DNA from: Polynucleobacter sp. Adler-ghost
Lineage (GTDB): Bacteria > Pseudomonadota > Gammaproteobacteria > Burkholderiales > Burkholderiaceae
Direction of reading: 5' to 3'
Assembly (NCBI RefSeq): GCF_018688495.1
Contig: NZ_CP061320.1
Span: 282,586-346,585 of the forward strand
Length of the DNA: 64,000 bases
Of this stretch, positions 9,272-18,129 are shown in pieces. The translations under genes and the position numbers were made by a program. Under the pieces are notes generated by a model. The model was given only the letters and a program-made list of their open reading frames with translations. It had not been told where the DNA came from and did no database searches. Numbering within the stretch: the first letter of the stretch is position 1; each line of letters begins with the position of its first letter.

Positions 9272-10377
9272 CTATAGTTTTTTTAATAAATACCTATTTT
9301 CACCAACACCATGTTTCCATACAAGATCCTTCGTTAAGCCCTGTAAATTCTTTTGATAGATATATTCAACTTGATCAAAATCACAACCACGCTTGAGACG
9401 TTCGAACTGAAAACCATGGTCAACTAATAAACCTTCAATCTCATCTTGCGTGCTTCTTGTATTGATGGGGGCCATTATGTGATCTAGCATGTAAAAAATT
9501 CTGTTGGTTGGGGTTCCCAGCATTTCAAAAATTGCTTGTGCGATATGTTGATCAACGGTTTCATTACATTCCTTAGTAATTCAGTCATATCCCAGTGAAG
9601 TCCACCTGGTTTTTCGATAAGATATAAAAAACATTCACCATGTGGTTTTAGAGTCCTGTGAATTTCTTTTAATCCAAGAGGAATTGATTCGGTATGATGA
9701 AGGACTCCATTGGAAAATATAAAGTCAAAAGTATTATCCGCAAAAGGTAAATTATGAACACTCCCTAATTTAAAAGAGGTTTTAGGGGAGATTCTTTTGT
9801 GGCGATCTAATGCGGTATTAATATTTAACTCAGAAAAATCAATCCCAGTGACGTGCTTAAAACCAAGTGCGCTAAGAGCGTAAGTATATCTTCCGCCTCC
9901 ACAACCAGCATCTAGCGCAATCTTATCGCCAATCTTGCCAAGATTGACTTGATTTCTTTCCAAACGAGTTTTAAGAAGCTCTAAAGACTCAATATAGTAG
10001 TGATTCTCATCAAATTTAGAAAAAAGACTGCCGTAATGATTTTGTGTCTCCACTTTAAAATCAAGCAATTTATTAGAATGAGGTTGAAATTCTAGTTGAG
10101 ATTTAAAGTACGAGATTGAATCATTAAATTGTTTCGCTCTTAGGGTTATGTCCGATAATAAATTGGAAAAATCTACACATTCAAAGTCAGACCTGCAAAG
10201 CATTTCATCAGTTCTTTGAAAAAGTTCCCATGCTATGATAGTTCTTTGAAAGAATGAATCTGGCGTCGTTGGCAGAGACTGTATAAAGTTTAAAAAACTA
10301 TCTGCTTCTTTGGCGAATGGAGCACCATTTTTTATACAATCAACCTCTGTATCGAATCTGGTAATGGGGGCATTCAT
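9272..10377 (-). pseudogene. class I SAM methyltransferase split by a frameshift
   Basis: The N-terminal frame (10377 to 9484, 297 residues) has a good SAM motif I, LDAGCGGGRYTYAL, then GIDFSELNI and FIFSNGVLHHTESI. It runs out of frame after MTELLRNVMK. The correct continuation is in another frame, VDQHIAQAIFEMLGTP and on to NRIFYMLDHIMAPINTR, ending in LLKKL at 9272. A single missing base near 9557-9562 explains both halves, giving a protein of about 368 residues. No slippery heptamer is obvious, so either a recent mutation or a sequencing/assembly error is likeliest. It would be the promoter-proximal gene of the minus-strand operon. Confidence 0.75.
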
Positions 10378-10418
10378 ATTTTAATTTTCCGGTGATTACT
10401 TAACGCTCTATTTTACAT

Positions 10419-12173
10419 ATGACAACCAATCAAAAAACTTTATATAAATTACTTGTGGAGGCTTGGGGCTTATTAAGCACTCAAAGACATTTTCAGCTTA
10501 TGGGTTTAGTGATATTGATGATATGTGCTTCCATATCGGAGGTAATAGGTGTGGGAGTTGTATTGCCTTTTATTGGAATTTTATTGTCCCCAGATCCATC
10601 TGATCAACCATACATACCCAAAACTGCCCTAGAATTGATTGGTGTAGAAGGTGAATCTGTTATTTATTTATTTTTAGTAATATTTTCAATTGCAGTAATA
10701 TTATCCGCTTTTATCAGACTGCTTTTACTATACGCAAATACAAAATATTCATTTGCTATAGGATCCGACTTAAGCATTGATTTATATAAAAAAACAATAC
10801 ATCAAAATTATTTGTTTCATATATCTAGAAGCAGTAGTATTCCAATCGATATTATAATAACAAAAACAAATGGACTAATACACAATTGTGTATTATCTGT
10901 AATTAATTTAATTTCTTCTTGTATATTAATTTTTTTTATTAGTTTAATATTGTTTATAATAAAACCAATTCTAATATTTGTATTATTTATAGTAATATCA
11001 ATATTATATTTTTTTGTGTTATTTAAGAGCAAAAAGAAATTATTAAATAACAGTAATATAATATCTAAATCCTCTGAGAATATAATGAAGCTTTTGCAGG
11101 AATCTTTGGGTGGGATTAGGGAGGTAATACTTGGAAATAATCATGAATTCTATGTATCTCGTTACAAAGATTATGATTCTGCACTCAGAAAGTCTCAGGG
11201 TTCAAATATCTCAATTAGTCAATCTCCAAGATATGTCATAGAGGCGGCTGGGGTTTTATTGATAGCAATTTCTTCAGTTGTACTTGTTGTGTTAATTGGT
11301 ATGCCGAAAGAATTTGCACTGCCGATTTTGGCTGCTATAACTTTAGGTGCTCAACGTCTAATCCCATTAATTCAAAATACATATGTTTCATGGTCAAATC
11401 TACAGGGTTCATATCATAGCTTAAGGGACGTTATTGGGGCGATTAAACAGCCATTACCCAATAAAAGTAGCTCAATTATTGACGGTTTAGATTTTCATCA
11501 ATGCATTAAATTAAATGATGTATATTTTGCTTATACTCCAAATAACTTTATTTTGAAGGCTGTTAATATAACCATAGAGAGTGGTGATAGTATTGGACTA
11601 ATTGGAGTGACTGGGGGTGGTAAAAGTACGCTGATTGACCTAATTTCAGGATTAGTAAGGCCTACATCCGGGAGTTTAACTGTTGATAATGTCGAAATTG
11701 ACTCATCTAATTCTGCATCTTGGTGGGATTTAATCGCTTATGTTCCCCAAGATATATTTTTGTTTGATAGCACTTTAATTGAAAATATCGCGCTAGGGCT
11801 ATCTATTGATATGATTGATTACGATTTTGTTATTGAGTTAATTAAGAGGGTGAACTTATTTGATGAAATTATGTCTATGCCTAATCAACTTATGACTCAT
11901 GTTGGAGAGCGAGGCGTTCAATTATCAGGCGGGCAAAAGCAAAGAATTGCAATTGCTAGGGCTTTATATAAAAATCCTAAAGTCCTTATTCTCGATGAAG
12001 CTACTAGCGCACTAGATAATCATACAGAGTCTAATATTATCGAATCAATTCATGGCTTCTATTCACATCTTACTATTATCATGGTGGCGCATAGAATTTC
12101 TACTTTAAATTCATGCAATAAAATATATGAAATTAAGAATAAGAGATTAATTCAAAAAGATAGCCTAATATAG
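10419..12173 (+). CDS. ABC transporter, fused permease-ATPase (PglK/MsbA-like flippase)
   Basis: A 584-residue half-transporter. Residues 1-330 hold about five or six membrane segments (24-60, 82-106, 157-202, 275-310). The nucleotide-binding domain follows: Walker A GVTGGGKST (396-404), Q-loop YVPQDIFLF (441-449), signature LSGGQKQRIAIARAL (502-516) and Walker B VLILDEATSALD (522-533), then MVAHRIS. Cytoplasmic-membrane homodimers of this type flip lipid-linked oligosaccharides (PglK) or lipid A. As no Wzx appears in the window, this is a candidate glycan flippase. It is divergent from the minus-strand operon with only 41 bases between, so both arms probably share that control region. Confidence 0.88.
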   Translation: MTTNQKTLYKLLVEAWGLLSTQRHFQLMGLVILMICASISEVIGVGVVLPFIGILLSPDPSDQPYIPKTALELIGVEGESVIYLFLVIFSIAVILSAFIRLLLLYANTKYSFAIGSDLSIDLYKKTIHQNYLFHISRSSSIPIDIIITKTNGLIHNCVLSVINLISSCILIFFISLILFIIKPILIFVLFIVISILYFFVLFKSKKKLLNNSNIISKSSENIMKLLQESLGGIREVILGNNHEFYVSRYKDYDSALRKSQGSNISISQSPRYVIEAAGVLLIAISSVVLVVLIGMPKEFALPILAAITLGAQRLIPLIQNTYVSWSNLQGSYHSLRDVIGAIKQPLPNKSSSIIDGLDFHQCIKLNDVYFAYTPNNFILKAVNITIESGDSIGLIGVTGGGKSTLIDLISGLVRPTSGSLTVDNVEIDSSNSASWWDLIAYVPQDIFLFDSTLIENIALGLSIDMIDYDFVIELIKRVNLFDEIMSMPNQLMTHVGERGVQLSGGQKQRIAIARALYKNPKVLILDEATSALDNHTESNIIESIHGFYSHLTIIMVAHRISTLNSCNKIYEIKNKRLIQKDSLI

Positions 12174-12231
12174 CTTTTTGGGTATAAATCTTATTTAGTT
12201 AGAGTAAAAATTATATTTAAAAGGAAATACA

Positions 12232-13446
12232 ATGACTGCATATTTTGGCTTACCAGAGAAAGTTCTTTTTTGTAAGCGGTGTGTTATTTCAAATCAACGC
12301 CCAAGTTCAACAGTAGAATTTAAGCATACAAGTGATGAAAAAAAATCTACGATTTGTTTTGATGAGGATGGGGTATGTGATGCATGCCGTTACCAAGAGG
12401 TTAAGGCTGGAAAAATTAACTGGGATCAACGAGAAAAATCATTAATCGAAACTCTTGATAAATTTAGAAGCAAGGATGGTAGTTATGATGTTGTAGTGCC
12501 GGGAAGTGGCGGGAAAGATAGCGCGTATGCCTCACATATACTCAAGTATAAATATGGAATGAATCCATTAACGGTTACATGGGCCCCCCATAAGTACACT
12601 GATATAGGCTGGAAAAACTTTGAAAACTGGATTCATGTTGGAGGTTTAGATAATATTTTATTTACTCCGAGCGGACACCTGCATCGTTATCTTACACGTC
12701 AGGCTTTTTTGAATTTGCTGCACCCATTTCAACCTTTCATTGTCGGTCAGCGGATGATTGGGCCGTTAATGGCTGCAAAGTTTGGCATTAAGCTCGTTAT
12801 GTATGGCGAAAATCAAGCTGAATATGGAAATGATCCAAATGACAACTTTCGACCAACAATGGATCGAAAGTTTTTTTCTATCGGTGACCCCGGGGACATT
12901 GCATTGGGGGGTAAAAAAATAAGAGACATCTTGGCAGAAACAGACTTTACATTGAATGATTTTGCTCCCTATATTCCCCCTAGCGCTGACTATTTAGAGC
13001 AACGTGGTATTGAAGTGCATTATTTGGGATATTATTTAAAGTGGGATCCTCAGGAATGTTATTACTATGCCACTGAGCACACAGGCTTTCAGGCTAACAC
13101 TGAGCGCACTGAGGGAACATACTCTAAGTACAGCAGTATCGATGATAGGATCGATATGTTCCACTATTTCACAACGCTAGTAAAGTTTGGCATAGGTCGG
13201 GCAACTTACGATGCTTCACAAGAAGTGCGCAATGGAAAAATAACGCGTGAAGAAGCGGTTCTCCTGGTTAAGCGATACGACGAAGAGTTCCCGACGAAAT
13301 ATTTTAAGGATTTTCTCGAATATATCTCGCTGACCGAGGATCAATTCCACGCTACGGTTGACGTATTTAGATCGCCTCATTTATGGGGTAAAGAAGATGG
13401 ATTATGGAGGCTAAAACATGCAGTTTGGAAGGAATTTGCCTCGTGA
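12232..13446 (+). CDS. N-acetyl sugar amidotransferase (WbpG/PseA/WbuX family)
   Basis: A 404-residue ATP pyrophosphatase-type amidotransferase. Two cysteine pairs, CKRC (14-17) and CDAC (49-52), form the likely zinc knuckle; the PP-loop is GSGGKDSAY (91-99). Family members work with HisH/HisF-like partners that supply ammonia to convert an N-acetyl group to N-acetimidoyl (acetamidino), as in WbpG of Pseudomonas O-antigen and PseA of flagellar pseudaminic acid. Both partners follow directly: the hisF-like gene overlaps its stop. A Shine-Dalgarno AAAAGGAAA precedes the ATG. The sugar acted on could be the nonulosonate or the hexosaminuronate of this locus. Confidence 0.92.
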   Translation: MTAYFGLPEKVLFCKRCVISNQRPSSTVEFKHTSDEKKSTICFDEDGVCDACRYQEVKAGKINWDQREKSLIETLDKFRSKDGSYDVVVPGSGGKDSAYASHILKYKYGMNPLTVTWAPHKYTDIGWKNFENWIHVGGLDNILFTPSGHLHRYLTRQAFLNLLHPFQPFIVGQRMIGPLMAAKFGIKLVMYGENQAEYGNDPNDNFRPTMDRKFFSIGDPGDIALGGKKIRDILAETDFTLNDFAPYIPPSADYLEQRGIEVHYLGYYLKWDPQECYYYATEHTGFQANTERTEGTYSKYSSIDDRIDMFHYFTTLVKFGIGRATYDASQEVRNGKITREEAVLLVKRYDEEFPTKYFKDFLEYISLTEDQFHATVDVFRSPHLWGKEDGLWRLKHAVWKEFAS

Positions 13447-14210
13447 GCATGCGTCTAACACGGTTGATAGCCCGATTAGATGTAAAAGGGCCTAACTTAA
13501 TTAAGGGAGTTCATCTTGAGGGCTTAAGAATTATTGGCGCACCGGAGAAATATGCCAAAAAATATTATGAACATGGCGCCGATGAGATTATTTACATGGA
13601 TGTCGTTGCTAGCTTATATGGGCGAAGTAAGTTGACTGAAATTGTAAGGCGTACTGCACATGATGTTTTTGTACCATTGACTGTAGGTGGCGGCATCAGC
13701 TCCGTTGATGATGTTCAAGACCTTTTATGTGTAGGGGCGGATAAGGTAGCAATTAATACTGCCGCTCTGGCTGACCCATCCTTAATTAATCGGATTACGC
13801 GGAGATTTGGTTCTCAGTCTTTGGTACTTTCAATTGAGGCTAAGCGTCAAAGTGAGGGATCTTGGAGTGCATACTCACACTGCGGACGAGAGAAATCAGG
13901 GTGGGATGTGATTGAGTGGGCCAAAGAGGGGGTTAAACTTGGAGCGGGGGAAATCTTGATCACCTCTATAGATCAAGAGGGAACGCGTAAAGGTTTTGAT
14001 TTAGAACTAGTAAAGGCAATTAGTTCAGCGGTAAAGGTGCCTATAATTGCAAGTGGTGGATATGGAGCGCCCCAACATTTAGTTGATGTAATTAAATTTG
14101 GCAAGGCAAATGCTGTTGCATTTGCTGATTCGATTCATTATGAGCGCGCTACTTTTAATGATTTTCGACAAACTGCATTAGAAAACAATATTTCCGTTAG
14201 GGTGATATGA
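13443..14210 (+). CDS. HisF-like imidazole glycerol phosphate synthase subunit paralogue (glycan cluster type)
   Basis: A TIM-barrel protein of 255 residues if started at GTG 13443, which overlaps the previous TGA, or 253 from ATG 13449; a longer frame upstream has no family similarity. It reads RLIARLDVKGPNLIKGVHLEG, DEIIYMDVVASLYG, VGGGISSVDD, DKVAINTAAL and IIASGGYGAPQH, the phosphate-binding elements of HisF. The opening RLIARLDVKGPNL is characteristic of the WbuZ/HisF2 branch, not of histidine-pathway HisF. With HisH it presumably channels ammonia to the amidotransferase upstream. Confidence 0.9.
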   Translation: MSMRLTRLIARLDVKGPNLIKGVHLEGLRIIGAPEKYAKKYYEHGADEIIYMDVVASLYGRSKLTEIVRRTAHDVFVPLTVGGGISSVDDVQDLLCVGADKVAINTAALADPSLINRITRRFGSQSLVLSIEAKRQSEGSWSAYSHCGREKSGWDVIEWAKEGVKLGAGEILITSIDQEGTRKGFDLELVKAISSAVKVPIIASGGYGAPQHLVDVIKFGKANAVAFADSIHYERATFNDFRQTALENNISVRVI

Positions 14211-14857
14211 GTCTTTTGAATGTTTCGATAATTGATTACGGAATTGGAAACTTATACAGTGTTCAGCAGGCATTTGAGAGATGTGGTGCCACAGTAAGGC
14301 TTGCTCGGACTCCAAGGGACATTGAATTAGCGGAGAAACTTGTTTTGCCTGGGGTCGGAGCTTTTGCAGATGGAATGCTAGAGCTTAATAGGCGTGAATT
14401 AACCGGACCAATCTTAGAATACGCAGCATCTAATAGGCCGCTGCTAGGAATTTGTTTGGGTATGCAAATGTTAGCGACATCAAGCGAAGAGTTCAAACTT
14501 AGTCACGGTTTAGATTTAATACCAGGAAAAGTCAAAAAAATTAATACAAAGACGGCAAGTGGCGCAGAGCTGCGGCTTCCGCACACAGGGTGGACGAAAA
14601 TATACCAAACCAAATTGGGCTGTTGGGATGAGTCAATACTTAACGGTTGTAAAGATGGGGTTGCAGTTTATTTAGTCCATTCATATGCCTTATCAACGGA
14701 GGATAACTCGAGTGTTCTTGCAGAATGTAGCTACGGCGATAATAGAATTGCAACCGTTGTGCGCAAGGGGAATATTTATGGGTGCCAATTTCATCCAGAG
14801 AAGAGCGGACTAGATGGGTTAAAAATCCTTAGCAACTTTCTCACAAGATTATCATGA
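14207..14857 (+). CDS. HisH-like glutaminase subunit (glycan cluster type)
   Basis: A 216-residue class I glutamine amidotransferase. GIGNLYSVQQAFERCG opens the domain, the oxyanion strand is LPGVGAFADGM, the catalytic Cys lies in LLGICLGMQML, and the His-Glu pair is in CQFHPEKSG, so the triad is complete. It hydrolyses glutamine to supply ammonia. It overlaps the HisF-like gene by ATGA and the next gene by 4 bases. Placement beside the N-acetyl sugar amidotransferase argues for acetamidino-sugar synthesis, with the true histidine genes elsewhere. Confidence 0.92.
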   Translation: MSLLNVSIIDYGIGNLYSVQQAFERCGATVRLARTPRDIELAEKLVLPGVGAFADGMLELNRRELTGPILEYAASNRPLLGICLGMQMLATSSEEFKLSHGLDLIPGKVKKINTKTASGAELRLPHTGWTKIYQTKLGCWDESILNGCKDGVAVYLVHSYALSTEDNSSVLAECSYGDNRIATVVRKGNIYGCQFHPEKSGLDGLKILSNFLTRLS

Positions 14858-15990
14858 AAACAATACTGTTAATATCAGATAGATATATTAATCAAAATAC
14901 CCTTGATAAGTTTTCCTTGGTTAAGTGGGAGGAGGGGGGGTGGAAGTTTATTGCAATAGATTTATCTTATCTGCTGGAAAGAAAAGCATCCCTAAGGCAG
15001 GGCTATATTAACCAAAAAAGGAATAACAAAATAATCCTAGTGCACTCCTACTTGGAGTTTTATACAATAGTTAAAAACTTAAATCATGTGCATATATATA
15101 TCGATGAACTTAATGGTAATGGTATTTTAATAAATGCGTTGAGATTATGTTTGGCCATTAAAAATATAAAACGCATGGTGATGAGTTGTGGTGGAGTGCC
15201 AGAGGGAAAAAGAAAACTAATTTTTAGAGTTTCATTTGTTAATTTATATTTATACCCAATTAATAAAATTTTTAATCTATTTTTTAAGCCAGATATAGTT
15301 GTGCTTTCTGGGGACTATTCGTGCCTTAGATACAAAAATATTAAACATAAAATCTTTGCACATAATTACGATTATGATAAGTTTTTAGCTGTAGAAAATA
15401 TTAAATATAAAGCTAGTGAGGTAGTTTATATAGATCAGAGTTTCCATAATCATCCTGATGATTTATACTCGCGATCAAATAATACAGTGCAAATTAAAGA
15501 TGTTGATAATTATTACTTCAGTATTAAAAATTTTTTATTGCATTTCTCGAAACTTTTAAATGCAAATGTACTCATTGCACTCGGTCCACAATCTGATGAT
15601 TCAAAATTTTTTGAAAAATACTTCAATCACAACCAAATTATTTCTGGAAAAACATTTGATTTAATCGCAAATAGCAAATTAGTTGTAGGGCATTCTAGTA
15701 CGGCCATGGAAATTGCAATTTTATTTAAAAAGCCAATAATTATTCTTACGGCTTCATGTCTAGAGAATTCAAATTCTGGGCTAGATGTAGAAGCCATGGC
15801 TAGCGCCTTAAATAAAAAACCAGTGTACATAGAGTCGAATGACTATGAATCAGATGTCGGGAGTTGGAGTGAGTTTGATGAAAAAAAATATGAACACTAT
15901 ATCCATCACTATATCAAAACCAAAAATTCAACAAAAATAAAGCTTTGGGATATCGTCATACCAGCTGTTGACAAGGTTTTACAAATCTAA
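14854..15990 (+). CDS. uncharacterised GT-B-like surface polysaccharide protein
   Basis: A 378-residue protein not firmly recognised. The C-terminal half has a run, ISGKTFDLIANSKLVVGHSS then TAMEIAILFKKPIIIL, that resembles the donor-binding domain of GT-B glycosyltransferases and capsule-export type proteins, where a Ser/Thr-rich loop after a glycine strand holds the nucleotide or phosphate. The N-terminal half is Lys/Ile/Asn rich without a clear motif. It overlaps hisH by 4 bases and abuts the kinase-like gene, so it belongs to the same transcript. A glycosyltransferase is the best guess. Confidence 0.5.
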   Translation: MKTILLISDRYINQNTLDKFSLVKWEEGGWKFIAIDLSYLLERKASLRQGYINQKRNNKIILVHSYLEFYTIVKNLNHVHIYIDELNGNGILINALRLCLAIKNIKRMVMSCGGVPEGKRKLIFRVSFVNLYLYPINKIFNLFFKPDIVVLSGDYSCLRYKNIKHKIFAHNYDYDKFLAVENIKYKASEVVYIDQSFHNHPDDLYSRSNNTVQIKDVDNYYFSIKNFLLHFSKLLNANVLIALGPQSDDSKFFEKYFNHNQIISGKTFDLIANSKLVVGHSSTAMEIAILFKKPIIILTASCLENSNSGLDVEAMASALNKKPVYIESNDYESDVGSWSEFDEKKYEHYIHHYIKTKNSTKIKLWDIVIPAVDKVLQI

Positions 15991-16962
15991 ATGGATAAAA
16001 TAAAGCTTAAGGGTGGGTCTCTTAGTGGCACCTATCTTTGTAAAGATTCTACGGGAGGCCTATTCGTTAGAAAAGAAGTTTCTCTCTCCGAAAATAGAGA
16101 ATATGGCTTCCAAAGATGGTACTCGCAATTAAAAAAACTTCAGAGATTTGGGGTTCTATTCCCCGGGGTTTTTCCAAAAGTTATAGAGTTTGGCTGTAAT
16201 GGTAATTGTGCCTATTTCGATATGGAATACATACAAAATACAACCACAGTAATTGATTTTTTAAAGATCAATTCTGATGAGCAGTCCATTTCAAAAATAA
16301 TTAAGGCAATAACTAAAGCAAATAATATTATACATTCTCAAAAAATTCCTTCAAGTATGGGTGGGATATCGTTGTACTTTGAGGAGGAGGTGGATCGGAA
16401 ATTTAATGACTGTATATCAAATCCTGATTTTGAGAGGTTAGCTAGCGAACGATATGTGTACTTTAATAATGAAAAGATTCTTGGCATTTCCCATTGTCTT
16501 GAGGAGATGAAGGATCTTATGATCAAGCTTTACAGGGAAGGGCATGAGGTTTTTACACATGGCAATATGACATTAGAAAACATGCTTTATTCTGCTGAAG
16601 ACGATAGGATTTATTTTGTTGATCCCTATGAAGAGAATATACTAGACTGTATTATGTTGGAGTCATCCCAGATTCTCCAATCATGTAATTCTCATTATGA
16701 GCTTTACAATGAGGCAAATACTACAGTCAACGAATTAAGCGCTAGCATTGACCTAGATATTCCTAGTGGCGTCAAAATTTTTAATGATATGTACAAAAAG
16801 TATTTACAGTCAAATTTCTCCAAAGAGGAATTAAAAATGATTTCATTATTTGAAGTTTCTCAATTTATCCGCATGCTCCCTTTTAAAATGAAAATAGATG
16901 TAAATAAAATGAAATTTTTTTACATATATAGCTCATATTTGTATGCAAAGGTAGTAAATTAA
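15991..16962 (+). CDS. aminoglycoside/choline phosphotransferase-like kinase
   Basis: A 323-residue protein-kinase-like fold small-molecule kinase. The Brenner motif appears as FTHGNMTLENML (188-199; catalytic position His-Gly-Asn, where Asp is more usual) and the metal-binding Asp as IYFVDPYEEN (207-216). The nucleotide loop near GGSLSGTYL (8-16) and an invariant-Lys candidate VRKE (26-29) fit. It starts directly after the preceding stop. Substrate might be a sugar or cyclitol, since a sugar-phosphate cyclase follows; C7-cyclitol pathways do need a kinase. The Asp-to-Asn change at the catalytic loop could weaken or abolish activity. Confidence 0.6.
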   Translation: MDKIKLKGGSLSGTYLCKDSTGGLFVRKEVSLSENREYGFQRWYSQLKKLQRFGVLFPGVFPKVIEFGCNGNCAYFDMEYIQNTTTVIDFLKINSDEQSISKIIKAITKANNIIHSQKIPSSMGGISLYFEEEVDRKFNDCISNPDFERLASERYVYFNNEKILGISHCLEEMKDLMIKLYREGHEVFTHGNMTLENMLYSAEDDRIYFVDPYEENILDCIMLESSQILQSCNSHYELYNEANTTVNELSASIDLDIPSGVKIFNDMYKKYLQSNFSKEELKMISLFEVSQFIRMLPFKMKIDVNKMKFFYIYSSYLYAKVVN

Positions 16963-16968
16963 AATCCA

Positions 16969-18129
16969 ATGCTAAATACTCAAGATAAAGATTGCTGGAA
17001 TATATCTAGCTCCCAAGATATAAATTTTTCAATTATCGCTTCAAGGCAGTATTTATTTGATCCCTTAAATATTGCTTTATCTTCTTCAATTAAATCAAGC
17101 GCAAATAATAGAAGGTTAATAGTTGTTGATAGAAATATTTGTGAATTTTACTTGGAAGATATAAAAAATTACTTTGATTACCATGATGTTGAACATCATA
17201 TGTTAGCAATTGATGCAACAGAAGACGATAAAAATATTGAATCTCTTCTGACAATATTAACCTCAATGGAGGATTTTGGACTATTAAGGCGCTCTGAGCC
17301 AGTAATTGCAATAGGTGGCGGAGTATTGCTTGATCTTGTTGGATTTGCGGCAAGTATTTATAGAAGGGGGGTGCCTTACATTCGCATTCCCACAACCCTT
17401 GTTGGTCTTGTAGATGCTAGCGTAGGAATTAAAACTGGTATTAATATTTTCACGAGAAGGAATAGGTTGGGGACTTACTTTCCGCCAATTTGCTCATACT
17501 TAGATAAGGGCTTTCTCAAGACCTTGCCTAAACTGGAGATACGCTCAGGTATGGGTGAAATACTGAAGATGGCCGTGATTAAAGATGCAAAACTTTTTGA
17601 AATTCTTGAAAACTACGGTGGAATTTTAGTGGAGGATTTTGTTAATTGCGTAAAGGCCGACGAAGTCATCCAAAGGTCAATAAATGGCATGGTGGCAGAA
17701 TTGGAGAGCAATTTGTGGGAATTGGATTTGAAAAGAAAGGTTGACTTTGGACATTCTTTTAGCCCGATCATTGAAATGAGATCCTTGGAGGATTCGGCTG
17801 TAGATAGCTTAACTCACGGACAGGCCGTTGCGTTAGATGTAATTTTCTCATCCGTACTGGCGTTAAATAGAGGATTTATCCAAAGTCGGGATATGGAGAG
17901 AATATTAATGGTTGCTAAAGACATTGGACTACCGATAATTCACCCTTATTTTAAAAGGCCTTTACTTATTTTTGAGGCATTAAGCGATACAACAAAACAC
18001 CGCAATGGATCCCAGAATTTGCCGCTACCATTCTCAATTGGAGATTGTTGTTTTATTAATGATGTAACTTTGTCAGAAATTGAAAAGGGTGTAGATACCC
18101 TAATTGCAATTACAGGCCAAATTAAATGA
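16969..18129 (+). CDS. sedoheptulose 7-phosphate cyclase-like (2-epi-5-epi-valiolone synthase type)
   Basis: A 386-residue member of the dehydroquinate-synthase-like superfamily. Motifs in order: IGGGVLLDLVGFAASIYRRG (115-134, NAD site), PTTLVGLVDASVGIKTGIN (141-159, with the active-site Lys), GEILK (196-200), FGHSFSP (260-266) and HG (283-284, metal His). FGHSFSP replaces the GHTxxHA of aroB, and TTKHRNGSQNLPLP (341-354) is a C-terminal stretch I associate with 2-epi-5-epi-valiolone synthases of acarbose/validamycin pathways. Such enzymes cyclise sedoheptulose 7-phosphate to a C7 cyclitol. Family assignment is firm; exact product is inferred. The next gene overlaps its stop by ATGA. Confidence 0.8.
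   Translation: MLNTQDKDCWNISSSQDINFSIIASRQYLFDPLNIALSSSIKSSANNRRLIVVDRNICEFYLEDIKNYFDYHDVEHHMLAIDATEDDKNIESLLTILTSMEDFGLLRRSEPVIAIGGGVLLDLVGFAASIYRRGVPYIRIPTTLVGLVDASVGIKTGINIFTRRNRLGTYFPPICSYLDKGFLKTLPKLEIRSGMGEILKMAVIKDAKLFEILENYGGILVEDFVNCVKADEVIQRSINGMVAELESNLWELDLKRKVDFGHSFSPIIEMRSLEDSAVDSLTHGQAVALDVIFSSVLALNRGFIQSRDMERILMVAKDIGLPIIHPYFKRPLLIFEALSDTTKHRNGSQNLPLPFSIGDCCFINDVTLSEIEKGVDTLIAITGQIK

Noticed and set aside
9541..9580. Programmed ribosomal frameshift in the methyltransferase
   Set aside because: No slippery heptamer or downstream structure was seen near 9560; mutation or sequencing error is simpler.
13443..14857. HisF/HisH as housekeeping histidine genes
   Set aside because: RLIARLDVKGPNL at the HisF start and coupling to a WbpG/PseA-type gene indicate the sugar-amidination branch.
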